From JAPWJZ01 sp965279315 (lineage in GTDB: Bacteria > Pseudomonadota > Alphaproteobacteria > Micavibrionales > UBA2020): a DNA stretch of 64,000 bases. The stretch is from positions 434,001 through 498,000 of the forward strand of contig OZ257145.1 in the NCBI GenBank assembly GCA_965279315.1, written 5' to 3'. Positions 41,773 to 51,188 of the stretch are shown piece by piece. A model generated the notes under the pieces. It was not told where the DNA came from. It searched no databases and worked only from the letters and a program-made list of their open reading frames with translations. The position numbers and the translations under genes are program-made. How positions within the stretch are numbered: position 1 is the stretch's first letter; the number at the start of each line of letters is the position of its first letter.

Positions 41773-42792
41773 TTAGAGGTATTTCTCCGCCAGCAGTTCC
41801 GCGATCTGCACCGCGTTGGTGGCGGCGCCCTTGCGCAGGTTGTCGGCGACGACCCACATGGTGATGCCGTTTTTCACGGTCGGGTCCTTGCGGATGCGGC
41901 TGACGAAAACATCGTCTTCGCCGGCGATTTCCACAGGGGTGACGAACGCGCCGTCATCCGCGCCCGGATCGTCGATCACGGTGATGCCCTTGAATTTCTG
42001 CATCGCCTTGCGCGCCTGCGCTGCCGTGATGGGGTCCTTGAATTCTACGTTCACGACTTCGGAATGGCCGACGAAAACGGGCACGCGCACGCAGGTCGCG
42101 TTGACTTCGATCTTCGCGTCGAGGATTTTTTTCGTCTCGACGACCATCTTCCATTCTTCCTTGGTGTAACCGTCCGGCATGAACTTGTCGATCTGCGGGA
42201 TCAGGTTGAAGGAAATCTGTTTCGAGAAAACTTCGCGCTTCGCCATGTCGCTGGAATAGAGGCCCTTGGTCTGGTTGAACAGCTCGTCCATCGCTTCCTT
42301 GCCTGCGCCGGAAACGGACTGGTAGGTCGCCACAACCACGCGCTTGATGGTCGCCAAATCATGCAGCGGTTTCAATGCCACGACCATCTGGATGGTGGAG
42401 CAGTTGGGGTTGGCGATGATTCCTTTTTTCTTGTAGCCCTTGATCGCATCGGGGTTTACTTCGGGCACCACCAGCGGCACATCCTTGTCCATGCGGTAGA
42501 ACGACGTGTTGTCGATGACAACAGCGCCAGCCTTTGTCGCGCCCGGCACGAAGGCCTCGGAAATCGCGGAGCCCGCGGATGACAGGACGATATCGGTGCC
42601 CTTGAAATTGTATTTGGCGAGGTCCTGCACCTTCAGCGTATTGTCATCGCCGAACGACACTTCGCGGCCGGCGGAACGGGAGCTGGCGAGCGCGACAACT
42701 TCGGAAACGGGGAATTCGCGGCTCGACAATACGTTCAGCATTTCGCGGCCGACATTGCCCGTAGCGCCGACGATGGCGACTTTGTACGACAT
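41773..42792 (-). CDS. asd: Aspartate-semialdehyde dehydrogenase
   Basis: The 339-aa enzyme has the N-terminal NADP-binding VAIVGATGNVGREMLNVL and the catalytic-Cys motif ANPNCSTIQMVVALKPL near residue 130. QSVSGAGKEAMDEL and TCVRVPVFVGHSEVVNVEF are further Asd signatures. It reduces aspartyl phosphate to aspartate semialdehyde for lysine/diaminopimelate, threonine and methionine. Full length for the family. The half-MreB gene follows with coupled spacing. Confidence 0.97.
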   Translation of the reverse strand: MSYKVAIVGATGNVGREMLNVLSSREFPVSEVVALASSRSAGREVSFGDDNTLKVQDLAKYNFKGTDIVLSSAGSAISEAFVPGATKAGAVVIDNTSFYRMDKDVPLVVPEVNPDAIKGYKKKGIIANPNCSTIQMVVALKPLHDLATIKRVVVATYQSVSGAGKEAMDELFNQTKGLYSSDMAKREVFSKQISFNLIPQIDKFMPDGYTKEEWKMVVETKKILDAKIEVNATCVRVPVFVGHSEVVNVEFKDPITAAQARKAMQKFKGITVIDDPGADDGAFVTPVEIAGEDDVFVSRIRKDPTVKNGITMWVVADNLRKGAATNAVQIAELLAEKYL

Positions 42793-42837
42793 GGAATCAC
42801 ATCCTCTTTTTTAAACGTTCTTTTGGCGGCTACTTTA

Positions 42838-43518
42838 TCACTTCGCCACAATCACATGGTAGTAAATATACAGCGGCTCGCCCTTGGCATTCTTGCCGTT
42901 CTGCACACAGGCCGCAGGCTTGGGCGCAGGCGGCACCTGCGCGGCGCGGGCATTGAAGCTCCAGCCGTTATCACCGGCGACGGCCTTGGCTTTGCCCTTT
43001 TTCCCAAGGTTTACAGTGCTTTTTTCGATGGCGGGCGTTTCGGGCAATCCCAGCGCTTCGTTGATGTCTTCGCAATCCGACTGGGTGAGGCCGCTCAGGT
43101 AACCGAACACATCCGCACCGCCTGCCGCATCGGTGCCGATGCCCGACACGAACCAGCCTGCGCCATCCGCAGCACGGCCACGGAAATTCCATGTCGCGGT
43201 AATGCCGCTGGCCGCTGGCGGCGTTTCGTAAGTGATTTTATCAAACACGGCATTGTTGCCGGTCGCGGTTTGCGCGAAATTCAGCTTCGCCACATCGACG
43301 CCCGATTTCAGCATCACGTTGACGGCGCGGCGCACTTCATCCGGGAATTTTACCAGCGCCTTGAACGCATCCTTGCGCTCACCCGCCGCGCCGGTGTTCT
43401 GGATGATCGCGGTGTTGATGACGATATAGGCCAGCAGGGCAAAAAGGCCGGTTGCCAGAACGATCAGGAAGGCGGGGAAGAAGTTTCCGCCCTTGCCTTG
43501 CGTTTCCGCGGTTGCCAT
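42838..43518 (-). CDS. Membrane-anchored periplasmic protein, 226 aa, possibly pseudopilin-like
   Basis: One N-terminal hydrophobic helix (FFPAFLIVLATGLFALLAYI, residues about 13-40) anchors a periplasmic domain. The domain has two cysteines (TQSDCEDINEALGLP and PAACVQNGKN) and ends YIYYHVIVAK. A pilin-like arrangement is possible, but no prepilin peptidase site (G before F-x4-E) is present, so this is a weak idea. GGGGCAG lies before the ATG at 43518, which I prefer over longer forms. It is divergent from the CoA-transferase gene; the gap is about 220 bp. Confidence 0.6.
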   Translation of the reverse strand: MATAETQGKGGNFFPAFLIVLATGLFALLAYIVINTAIIQNTGAAGERKDAFKALVKFPDEVRRAVNVMLKSGVDVAKLNFAQTATGNNAVFDKITYETPPAASGITATWNFRGRAADGAGWFVSGIGTDAAGGADVFGYLSGLTQSDCEDINEALGLPETPAIEKSTVNLGKKGKAKAVAGDNGWSFNARAAQVPPAPKPAACVQNGKNAKGEPLYIYYHVIVAK

Positions 43519-43735
43519 TTTGCTGCCCCTTAGTAAAAACATATGCATATCAGGCATTTCCATGCCGGAATCGCCCATAAACTCTACAATGCAGCCGCCA
43601 TACTGCCAAATCTTTTGTGGCACTGCACCATTATATGAAAATTCATGTTCGACTGTTAAAATAAATATCCCGCGCCCGCTTGGTTTCGGGGGCGGAATCG
43701 CGATATTGTGACGCCATGCAACAGGGACAGCCGAA

Positions 43736-44968
43736 ATGACGGAACATGTTGAAAATACCGGCCCGCTGAAGGGTATCAGGGTTTTTGACATGTCACGTAT
43801 TCTTGCCGGCCCCAGCGCCACCCAGATTCTGGGCGATATGGGCGCGGAAATCCTCAAAATCGAAAAACCGGGACAGGGCGACGACACCCGCAAATGGGGC
43901 CCGCCCTTCGTCAAGGATGCGTCGGGCGCAGACACCACCGAAAGCTCCTATTACCTCTCCGCCAACCGGAACAAGAAATCGCTGTCGCTCGACTTCACGA
44001 CGCCGGAGGGGCTCGGCATTGCCAAAAGGCTGATCGGCACTTGCGACATTCTGTTCGAGAATTATAAGGCAGGATCGCTCGATAAATACGGCCTCGGCTA
44101 TGAACAGCTGAAGGCGGAATTCCCGAAGCTGATCTATTGCTCCCTCACCGGCTTCGGCCATGACGGCCCTTATAAAGATCTCGCAGGCTATGACTTCCTC
44201 ATTCAGGGCATGGGCGGCATCATGAGCCTGACGGGCCCTGCCGAAGGCATGTCGCACAAGATCGGCGTGGCGTATTGCGACCTGCTGACGGGGTTGTATG
44301 CGCTGAACGGCATCCTGGCCGCGCTCTATCACCGCGAGAAAACAGGTCAGGGGCAGTTCATCGATATCGCCCTGCTGGATTCACAGGTCGCGACGCTGTC
44401 GAATGCGGGGCAGTATTACCTGACCAGCGGCAAGGTCACGCCGCGCATGGGCAATGCGCATCCGACGATTGTGCCGTATGAAGCCTTCCGTGCGCAGGAT
44501 GGCGACATTATTTTGGCAGTCGGCAACGACAAGCAGTTCGCGGAATTCTGCGCCTTTGCCGGACGCAGCGATCTGGCGGCAGATGCGAAGTTCGCGACCA
44601 ACGCCAACCGCGTGCGCAACCGCGCGGAGATTGTGCCGGTGGTGGCGCAGATCATCGCAGGCCAGACGCAGAAATACTGGATCGAGAATTTGGAAAAGCG
44701 CGGCGTTCCCTGCGGCCCCGTCAACACGCTGGATAAAGTGTTTAATGACCCGCAGGTTGTTGCGCGCGGCATGATAACGGAAATGGCGCATGACGCAGCG
44801 CCCGCTCCTGTGAAGCTGATCGCAAGCCCGCTGCGTTTTTCCGCGACGCCCGTGTCGTACCGCCATGCGCCGCCGATGCTGGGCGCGAACACCGATGAAA
44901 TCCTTTCGACCGAACTCGACCTGACACCCGACGAAATCCTGAACCTGCGCCATAAAGGAGTTGTGTAA
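43736..44968 (+). CDS. CaiB/BaiF family (class III) CoA-transferase
   Basis: The 410-aa protein has the family III start GIRVFDMSRILAGPSATQIL, IEKPGQGDDTRKWGPPF, then SANRNKKSLSLDFTTPEG, and YDFLIQGMGGIMSLTGPAEG carrying the catalytic-Asp region. GQFIDIALLDSQVATLSN and LEKRGVPCGPVNTLDKVFND complete the family signature. Such enzymes transfer CoA between acyl-CoA and carboxylates such as formate, succinate or carnitine. The substrate is not predictable. Its stop is 1 bp before the pyrB ATG. Confidence 0.92.
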   Translation: MTEHVENTGPLKGIRVFDMSRILAGPSATQILGDMGAEILKIEKPGQGDDTRKWGPPFVKDASGADTTESSYYLSANRNKKSLSLDFTTPEGLGIAKRLIGTCDILFENYKAGSLDKYGLGYEQLKAEFPKLIYCSLTGFGHDGPYKDLAGYDFLIQGMGGIMSLTGPAEGMSHKIGVAYCDLLTGLYALNGILAALYHREKTGQGQFIDIALLDSQVATLSNAGQYYLTSGKVTPRMGNAHPTIVPYEAFRAQDGDIILAVGNDKQFAEFCAFAGRSDLAADAKFATNANRVRNRAEIVPVVAQIIAGQTQKYWIENLEKRGVPCGPVNTLDKVFNDPQVVARGMITEMAHDAAPAPVKLIASPLRFSATPVSYRHAPPMLGANTDEILSTELDLTPDEILNLRHKGVV

Positions 44969-44969
44969 C

Positions 44970-45914
44970 ATGCAAGCCGCCCAGAAAACCCCGGTATCCA
45001 AACTCATGATCCCTCAAAAACACCTGCTCTCCATCGAACACCTGACCCGCGACGATATCCTCGCCATCCTCGACCTGTCGGAATATTACGTGGTGCAGAA
45101 CCGCCGCCGGTCGCAGACCAACGCGCTGCTGAAGGGCCTGGTCATGATCAACGCCTTTCTTGAAAACTCCACGCGCACGCGCCTGTCGTTCGAAATGGCG
45201 GCGAAACGCCTCGGCGCCGATGTCATCAACATGACGATCGAAGGGTCGAGCATGAAGAAGGGCGAAAGCTTTTCCGACACGCTGCGCACCATCAACGCAA
45301 TGCGCCCCGACCTGTTCGTGCTGCGCCATAACACCGAAGGCTCGGCCGAAACCGCGTCGCAGATCCTTGATTGCCCCGTCATGAACGCGGGCGACGGCAC
45401 GCGCGAACACCCCACGCAGGCGCTGCTGGACGCCCTCACCCTGCGCCGCCATTTCGGCCGCCTGGAAGGGTTGAGCGTCGCCATCGTCGGCGACATCCTG
45501 CACAGCCGCGTGGCGCATTCGAACCTGCAGCTGTTCAAGAAGATGGGCGTGAACGTGAAATGCGTCGGCCCCGCCGAACTGATGCCCCTGTCCGCCGGCG
45601 GCACGCAGGACATGAAGGCCGGCTTGAGCGATGCGGAGGCCGTGATGGTCTTGCGCATCCAAAAAGAACGCCTGCAAAAAGAGCTGAGCTTCACCGAAGA
45701 TCAGTATTTCGGCAGCTACGGCCTGACGGCAGAACGTTTGGGCTACGCGCGCGAAGGCGCGGTCGTTCTGCATCCCGGCCCCATGAACCGCGGCGTGGAG
45801 ATCGACGCATCGATTGCGGACGACCCGAAACGCAGCCTGATCACGGCGCAGGTCGAAATGGGCGTTGCCGTCCGCATGGCCTGCCTTGACCTGCTGACGC
45901 GCAGTTCACGCTAA
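44970..45914 (+). CDS. pyrB: Aspartate carbamoyltransferase, catalytic subunit
   Basis: The 314-aa protein has the carbamoyl-phosphate site ENSTRTRLSFEMAAKRLGAD near residue 55 and the HPTQALLDALTLRRHFG motif near residue 135. It catalyses the first committed step of pyrimidine synthesis. ATG 44970 is chosen over an in-frame TTG at 44961 because AGGAG lies 9 bp upstream. No pyrC or pyrI is adjacent; the next gene is an HD hydrolase overlapping by 1 base. Full length for the family. Confidence 0.96.
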   Translation: MQAAQKTPVSKLMIPQKHLLSIEHLTRDDILAILDLSEYYVVQNRRRSQTNALLKGLVMINAFLENSTRTRLSFEMAAKRLGADVINMTIEGSSMKKGESFSDTLRTINAMRPDLFVLRHNTEGSAETASQILDCPVMNAGDGTREHPTQALLDALTLRRHFGRLEGLSVAIVGDILHSRVAHSNLQLFKKMGVNVKCVGPAELMPLSAGGTQDMKAGLSDAEAVMVLRIQKERLQKELSFTEDQYFGSYGLTAERLGYAREGAVVLHPGPMNRGVEIDASIADDPKRSLITAQVEMGVAVRMACLDLLTRSSR

Positions 45915-46603
45915 TGCTTCTCGAAGATCGCTGGAATGACCTGTGGTGGCGGCTCGGCGTGCAATCGCCGGATATCCCCGCCACAGGCATCCGGCTGATT
46001 GCCGAATACAGCGGCCCCGACCGCCATTACCATTCCCGCACGCATCTGGAAGATGTTTTGCAAAAGCTGGACTGGTCGAAAACAGCGATGGAGCGCACCA
46101 GCGAATTGCCGCTGCTGCCCGAAGACCAGCAAAAACTTTTCGACACCATCGAGCTCGCACTCTGGTATCACGATGTCGTCTATGACGCGCGGCTGAAGAA
46201 CAACGAACAGCTGAGCCGTGATTTGTTCCTGACCCATGCCGCGCATTTCGGGCTGCCGCAGGCGTTGCAGGACAATGTGGCGCGGCTGATCGACCTGACG
46301 GCCAAGCATAAGAACGCGGCGTCACTGGACGAACGGCTGATGACCGATTGCGACCTTGCGATACTGGGCGCGCCGAAAGCCGAATTCGACGCTTACGACC
46401 AAAATATCCGCAAAGAATACGCGCATGTCCCCGCGCCTGCCTATAAAATCGGGCGCAAGAAAGTGCTGCAGGGATTTCTCGACCAGCCCTATATCTTCAA
46501 GACGCAAGCCTTCCATGACGCGTTCGAGGCGCAGGCGCGCGCGAATTTGAAGCAGGCGACGGCATCGCCGATCAAGAAACTGCTGCGCCGGTTCCATAAA
46601 TAG
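45914..46603 (+). CDS. HD-domain metal-dependent phosphohydrolase (predicted), 229 aa
   Basis: The protein carries HYHSRTHLEDVLQKLDW near residue 40 and WYHDVVYDARLKNNEQLS near 85, the arrangement of COG4339-type predicted HD hydrolases. LMTDCDLAILGAPKAEFDAY supplies the distal Asp, and YDQNIRKEY and IGRKKVLQGFLDQPYIF follow as in that family. Activity is unknown. It begins at the A of the pyrB TAA, so they are coupled. Confidence 0.83.
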   Translation: MLLEDRWNDLWWRLGVQSPDIPATGIRLIAEYSGPDRHYHSRTHLEDVLQKLDWSKTAMERTSELPLLPEDQQKLFDTIELALWYHDVVYDARLKNNEQLSRDLFLTHAAHFGLPQALQDNVARLIDLTAKHKNAASLDERLMTDCDLAILGAPKAEFDAYDQNIRKEYAHVPAPAYKIGRKKVLQGFLDQPYIFKTQAFHDAFEAQARANLKQATASPIKKLLRRFHK

Positions 46604-46666
46604 CGTATTGCCCGCACCGGCGGAATCAGCCATAGTCAGGCGAATTCATCCACTTGGATCATCACC

Positions 46667-47308
46667 ATGATGTCGATCTTTTTTACCGACCTGTCACATC
46701 CGCTACAGCCGCTGCTGATCACGTTCTTTGCGGCATACCTGTTTGGCAGCGTGCCTTACGGGCTGATCCTCGCGCGTCTTGCGGGCGTGAAGGATATCCG
46801 GAAAGAAGGCTCGGGCAATATCGGCGCGACCAATGTGCTGCGCGTGGCGGGCAAGAAGGTTGCGGCGGTGACGCTGCTGCTGGATGCGCTGAAGGGTTTC
46901 ATCCCCGTGATGGTCGCCAAGAATATCCATGCCGATTACGGCGTGCTGGCGGCGCTGGCCGCATTCCTCGGCCATGTGTTCCCCGTCTGGCTGAAATTCA
47001 AGGGCGGCAAGGGTGTTGCGACGGCGCTTGGCGTCTGCTTCGGGTTTTCCTATGCCATCGGCGGGTTGCTCTGCGCGACATGGCTGATGCTGGCGAGCCT
47101 GTTCGCCTATTCCTCCGCCGCCGCGCTGGGCGCATTCGCCTTTGCGCCCCTGCTGACGCTTTACATGACGAAGAGCATTGAAACCACGCTGGTCATCTTC
47201 ATCATCGCCATCATCATCTGGATCCGCCATGCCGCGAACCTGAAGCGGCTTGCGAACGGGACGGAGAGCAAGATCAATTTCTCCAAAAAAGACAAACCAC
47301 CGGCATGA
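46667..47308 (+). CDS. plsY: Acyl-phosphate glycerol-3-phosphate acyltransferase
   Basis: The 213-aa membrane protein shows the PlsY motifs: LFGSVPYGLILARLAGVKD, then RKEGSGNIGATNVLRVAG, and GHVFPVWLKFKGGKGVATAL. It transfers the acyl group from acyl-phosphate to sn-glycerol-3-phosphate, starting phospholipid synthesis, on the inner membrane. It has about five membrane helices. It overlaps the dprA start by 4 bases. Confidence 0.96.
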   Translation: MMSIFFTDLSHPLQPLLITFFAAYLFGSVPYGLILARLAGVKDIRKEGSGNIGATNVLRVAGKKVAAVTLLLDALKGFIPVMVAKNIHADYGVLAALAAFLGHVFPVWLKFKGGKGVATALGVCFGFSYAIGGLLCATWLMLASLFAYSSAAALGAFAFAPLLTLYMTKSIETTLVIFIIAIIIWIRHAANLKRLANGTESKINFSKKDKPPA

Positions 47309-48414
47309 GCGCGGCGGAAAAAGAAAAACTCGCCTGGCTGCGCCTGATCCGCAGCGAAAACGTCGGCCCCATCACCTTCAACCGTCTGGTTGACCGTTTC
47401 GGCAGCGCGGAAAAAGCGCTCGCCAACCTGCCCGACCTTGCCAAACGCGGCGGAAAGCTGGAAGGAATCAAGATAGCATCCTTGGGCGACGCCGAGAAAG
47501 AAATGGCGCGTTGCGAGAAATTCGGCGCGAGGCTGGTGGCGAAATACGAACCGGAATATCCCGCGCTGCTGGCGCAGGTCGAAGATGCACCGCCCGTGAT
47601 CGCCGTCATGGGGCATACTTCGCTTTTTAAAAAACCGTCCCTCGGCGTTGTCGGCGCGCGCAATGCGTCGCTGACAGGGCGCAAGATCGCGGAGGATTTT
47701 TCGCGCAAAACGGGGCAGGCCGGTTACGTGATCGTGTCCGGCCTTGCGCGCGGCATCGACAGCGCGGCGCATCTGGCGACGCTGGCAACAGGAACAGTTG
47801 CGGTGGTGGCAGGCGGCATCGATGTCATCTATCCGCCCGAAAACGAAAAACTGTACCAGCAGATTTGCGAACAGGGTGCGGTCGTGGCCGAAAGCCCGTT
47901 TGGCACCGAACCCATCGCCCGCCATTTCCCGCGCCGCAACCGCATCATTTCCGGCATGAGCATGGGCGTGCTGGTGGTGGAGGCTGCCGCCAAATCCGGA
48001 TCGCTGATCACCGCGCGCATGGCGCTGGAGCAGAACCGCGAAGTTTTCGCCGTGCCGGGATCACCGCTCGACCCCCGTGCCGAGGGTGCGAACGGCCTCA
48101 TCCGTGATGGCGCGCATCTGGCGACCACGGCGGACGACATTATTTCCGTCCTGCGCACCTTAAGAATGCAAAGTTTGCAGGACCCCGCCGGCCGCGGCTG
48201 GCAGGGCGGCGGCGGAAGTTCCGCGGCACAGGATGATCCGCCCAAGGCACTCTACGACAAGATTCTGGAAAATTTGAGCCATACCCCGGTCGAAATGGAT
48301 GAGCTCATCCGTGCGGTCGACGCACCGATCGGCCATGTTTTGACCGTGATTCTGGAATTAGAACTCGCGGGACGTATTGAACGGCAGGCAGGAAATAAGG
48401 TAAACCTGATTTAG
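47305..48414 (+). CDS. dprA: DNA-processing protein DprA
   Basis: The 369-aa protein has an N-terminal SAM-like region (LRLIRSENVGPITFNRLVDR), the Rossmann-like core LGVVGARNASLTGRKIAEDF, GYVIVSGLARGIDSAAHLAT and GIDVIYPPENEKLY, and FPRRNRIISGMSMGVLVVEA. A C-terminal winged helix (TPVEMDELIRAVD) completes it. DprA loads RecA on incoming single-stranded DNA in natural transformation and is widespread even in bacteria not known to be competent. Overlaps plsY by 4 bases. Confidence 0.95.
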   Translation: MSAAEKEKLAWLRLIRSENVGPITFNRLVDRFGSAEKALANLPDLAKRGGKLEGIKIASLGDAEKEMARCEKFGARLVAKYEPEYPALLAQVEDAPPVIAVMGHTSLFKKPSLGVVGARNASLTGRKIAEDFSRKTGQAGYVIVSGLARGIDSAAHLATLATGTVAVVAGGIDVIYPPENEKLYQQICEQGAVVAESPFGTEPIARHFPRRNRIISGMSMGVLVVEAAAKSGSLITARMALEQNREVFAVPGSPLDPRAEGANGLIRDGAHLATTADDIISVLRTLRMQSLQDPAGRGWQGGGGSSAAQDDPPKALYDKILENLSHTPVEMDELIRAVDAPIGHVLTVILELELAGRIERQAGNKVNLI

Positions 48415-48479
48415 AATCATCGGTCGACACTATATATATTATAATGTCGCCAGTACTGGAATCAGGAGACCGCATCCCT

Positions 48480-51188
48480 ATGCCGGCAAGCAATCTCGTC
48501 ATCGTCGAGTCCCCCGCAAAGGCCAAAACGATCAACAAATATCTCGGCAACGACTATATCGTCGTCGCGAGTTTCGGCCACGTGCGCGACCTGCCCGCGA
48601 AAAACGGCTCGGTCGATCCCGAACATGATTTCGCGATGCTGTGGGAAATCGGCGAGCGTTCGCACAAGCCGCTGGGCGAGATCATCAGCAACGCCAAAAA
48701 AGTCGACACTATCTATCTCGCAACCGATCCGGACCGCGAGGGGGAGGCGATTTCGTGGCATGTGAAGGAATACCTGAAAGAAAAGAACATCGCGGATAAA
48801 GTGAAGATCCGCCGCGTGACCTTCAACGAGATCACCAAATCCGCCGTCAAGGAAGCGTTCGAACATGCGCGCGATATCGACCTGAACCTGGTCGATGCCT
48901 ATCTGGCGCGCCGCGCGCTCGATTATCTTGTGGGATTCACCTTGTCGCCGGTGCTGTGGCGCAAATTGCCGGGTTCCCGTTCCGCCGGCCGTGTGCAATC
49001 GGTCGCGCTGCGCCTGATCTGCGAGCGCGAGGCGGAGATCGAGATTTTCAAGGCGGAAGAATACTGGTCGATTGAGGCGATGCTGCAGACGAAGGAAGGC
49101 AAAAGCTTTACTTCCAAGCTCGCGCTGCTCGACGGCAAAAAAATCGAAAAGATGACGATCGGCAACAAGGACGACGCAGACGCCGCCGTTGCGCGCATGA
49201 CGGGGCAGAACTACACCGTCAAGACAATCGAGAAGAAACAAGTCCGCCGCCACCCCTACCCGCCCTTCATCACCTCGACCCTGCAGCAGGAAGCGTCGCG
49301 GAAATTGCGTTTTTCCGCCACCAAGACGATGCGCACCGCGCAGAAGCTGTATGAAGGCTTCGAGATCAATGGGGAAACGACCGGCCTGATCACCTATATG
49401 CGTACGGATGGTGTTACCTTGAGCGCGGAGGCGATTGAATCGACCCGCACGCTGATCAAGAACAAGTTCGGCGACAATTACCTGCCCGAAGCCGCCCGCA
49501 CGTATAAATCGAAAGTCAAGAACGCGCAGGAAGCACACGAAGCGATCCGCCCCACCGACCTGTTCCGCACACCGGAATCGGTCGTGCAATACCTCGAAGA
49601 TGACGAGGCGCGCCTGTACGAACTGATCTGGAAGCGCACTGTCGCCTGCCAGATGGAATCCGCCGTCCTCGACCAGGTCGCCGTCGATATCGCGAATGGC
49701 GACGGCAAGGTCGTGCTGCACGCAACCGGTTCGATCATCACCTTCGACGGCTTCCTGAAGCTGTACCGCGAAGAGATGGAAGACGAGGAACGCGACGCCG
49801 CCGACGAAGAACGCCGCCTGCCGCACCTTAAGGAAGGCGACGCGCTGAAACTGGACGAAGTAAAGCCCAACCAGCATTTCACGCAGCCGCCTCCCCGTTT
49901 CACCGAAGCAAGCCTTGTGAAGCGCCTGGAAGAACTCGGCATCGGCCGCCCCTCCACCTACGCCTCCATCTTGCAAGTCCTGCAGGACCGCGACTACGTG
50001 AAGCTCGACAACCGCCGCTTCATCCCCGAAAGCCGCGGCCGCATTGTCACGACCTTCCTCATCAACTTCTTCAAGCGGTATGTTGAATACAACTTCACCG
50101 CCAACCTCGAAGAACAGCTGGACAGCATTTCAGCCGGCAACCTTGCGTGGAAAAAAGTCCTGCGCGAATTCTGGGATTCGTTCAGCGAAGCGGTCGGCAA
50201 AACGACCGACCTGAAAATTTCCGACGTTATCACGGCGCTGGAACAGGATCTTGAACCCATCCTGTTCCCCGACCGCGGCCCCAATGCCCGCGTCTGCCCG
50301 CAATGCAAGGAAGGCAACCTGTCGCTGAAGCTGGGCAAGTTCGGTGCCTTCGTCGGCTGCTCGCGCTACCCCGATTGCCGCTACACGCGCCCCGTATTGT
50401 CGGCTGGCAATGGCGATGGCGACACCGCGCCCGAAGGTTTCGCGCCGAAACTGATCGGCGACGATCCCGCAACCGGCATGCCGATCACCTTGAGATTCGG
50501 CCCCTACGGCCCATATATTCAATTGGGACCAGCGGAAAACGGCGCGACGGTCGCAATACCTGCGCCCGCACCGGAGCCGGAACCCGAACCCGTCAAGGAA
50601 GTGAAAAAGGGCAAAGGCAAAAAAGCCGCCGCCCCGAAAAAACCGAAAAAGCCGGTCGTGGCGAAACCCAAACGTTCGCCCGTGCCGAAAAACATGGATG
50701 CGCAGTCGATCGACCTTCCGAAGGCATTGGGGCTGCTGTCCCTGCCGCGCGAAGTCGGCCTGCACCCGGAAACCAAGGAAGTCATCAAGGCCGGCATCGG
50801 CCGCTTTGGCCCCTTCCTTGTGCATCAGGGAAAATTCAAGTCGATACCGGCGGATGATCCCGACGGTGTCCTGACGATCGGGCTTAACCGCGCTGTCGAT
50901 CTCCTCGCCCAACAGGGCAAGGGTCGCGGCGGCGGCGGTTTCGGTACGCTCAAAGAACTGGGCGCGCATCCGGAAGACGGCAAGCCCGTCAATATCAGCA
51001 AGGGCCGCTTTGGCCCCTATATCCGCCACGGCGGCGTCAATGCGACGATCCCGAAAAGCGTGCCCGTCGAAGAAGTGACGCTCGCGCAGGCGATTGAGTG
51101 GCTGTCCGCCAAAAAAGGCGGCGGCGGCACGAAAACAAAAGCCAAGGCAAAACCAAAAACAAAAACCAAAAAGGCAAAAGAAGCTTGA
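48480..51188 (+). CDS. topA: DNA topoisomerase I
   Basis: The 902-aa protein has the Toprim domain NLVIVESPAKAKTINKYLG with the DPDREGEAISWHVKEYL acidic triad. LPGSRSAGRVQSVALRL and the catalytic-Tyr segment GLITYMRTDG follow. One CxxC zinc ribbon (CPQCKEGNLSLKL then CSRYPDCRY) and several C-terminal repeats (FGPYIRHGG, FGPFLVHQG types) precede a Lys-rich tail. It relaxes negative supercoils. ATG 48480 is favoured over 48444 because AGGAGA lies 10 bp upstream. The gap upstream is AT-rich (TATATATATTATAATG) and probably promoter DNA. Confidence 0.97.
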   Translation: MPASNLVIVESPAKAKTINKYLGNDYIVVASFGHVRDLPAKNGSVDPEHDFAMLWEIGERSHKPLGEIISNAKKVDTIYLATDPDREGEAISWHVKEYLKEKNIADKVKIRRVTFNEITKSAVKEAFEHARDIDLNLVDAYLARRALDYLVGFTLSPVLWRKLPGSRSAGRVQSVALRLICEREAEIEIFKAEEYWSIEAMLQTKEGKSFTSKLALLDGKKIEKMTIGNKDDADAAVARMTGQNYTVKTIEKKQVRRHPYPPFITSTLQQEASRKLRFSATKTMRTAQKLYEGFEINGETTGLITYMRTDGVTLSAEAIESTRTLIKNKFGDNYLPEAARTYKSKVKNAQEAHEAIRPTDLFRTPESVVQYLEDDEARLYELIWKRTVACQMESAVLDQVAVDIANGDGKVVLHATGSIITFDGFLKLYREEMEDEERDAADEERRLPHLKEGDALKLDEVKPNQHFTQPPPRFTEASLVKRLEELGIGRPSTYASILQVLQDRDYVKLDNRRFIPESRGRIVTTFLINFFKRYVEYNFTANLEEQLDSISAGNLAWKKVLREFWDSFSEAVGKTTDLKISDVITALEQDLEPILFPDRGPNARVCPQCKEGNLSLKLGKFGAFVGCSRYPDCRYTRPVLSAGNGDGDTAPEGFAPKLIGDDPATGMPITLRFGPYGPYIQLGPAENGATVAIPAPAPEPEPEPVKEVKKGKGKKAAAPKKPKKPVVAKPKRSPVPKNMDAQSIDLPKALGLLSLPREVGLHPETKEVIKAGIGRFGPFLVHQGKFKSIPADDPDGVLTIGLNRAVDLLAQQGKGRGGGGFGTLKELGAHPEDGKPVNISKGRFGPYIRHGGVNATIPKSVPVEEVTLAQAIEWLSAKKGGGGTKTKAKAKPKTKTKKAKEA

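Noticed and set aside
48462..49976. Minus-strand frame of 504 codons opposite topA
   Set aside because: The topA frame carries Toprim and catalytic-Tyr motifs; the minus translation has no recognisable domain and shows the His/Arg/Gly bias of antisense frames.
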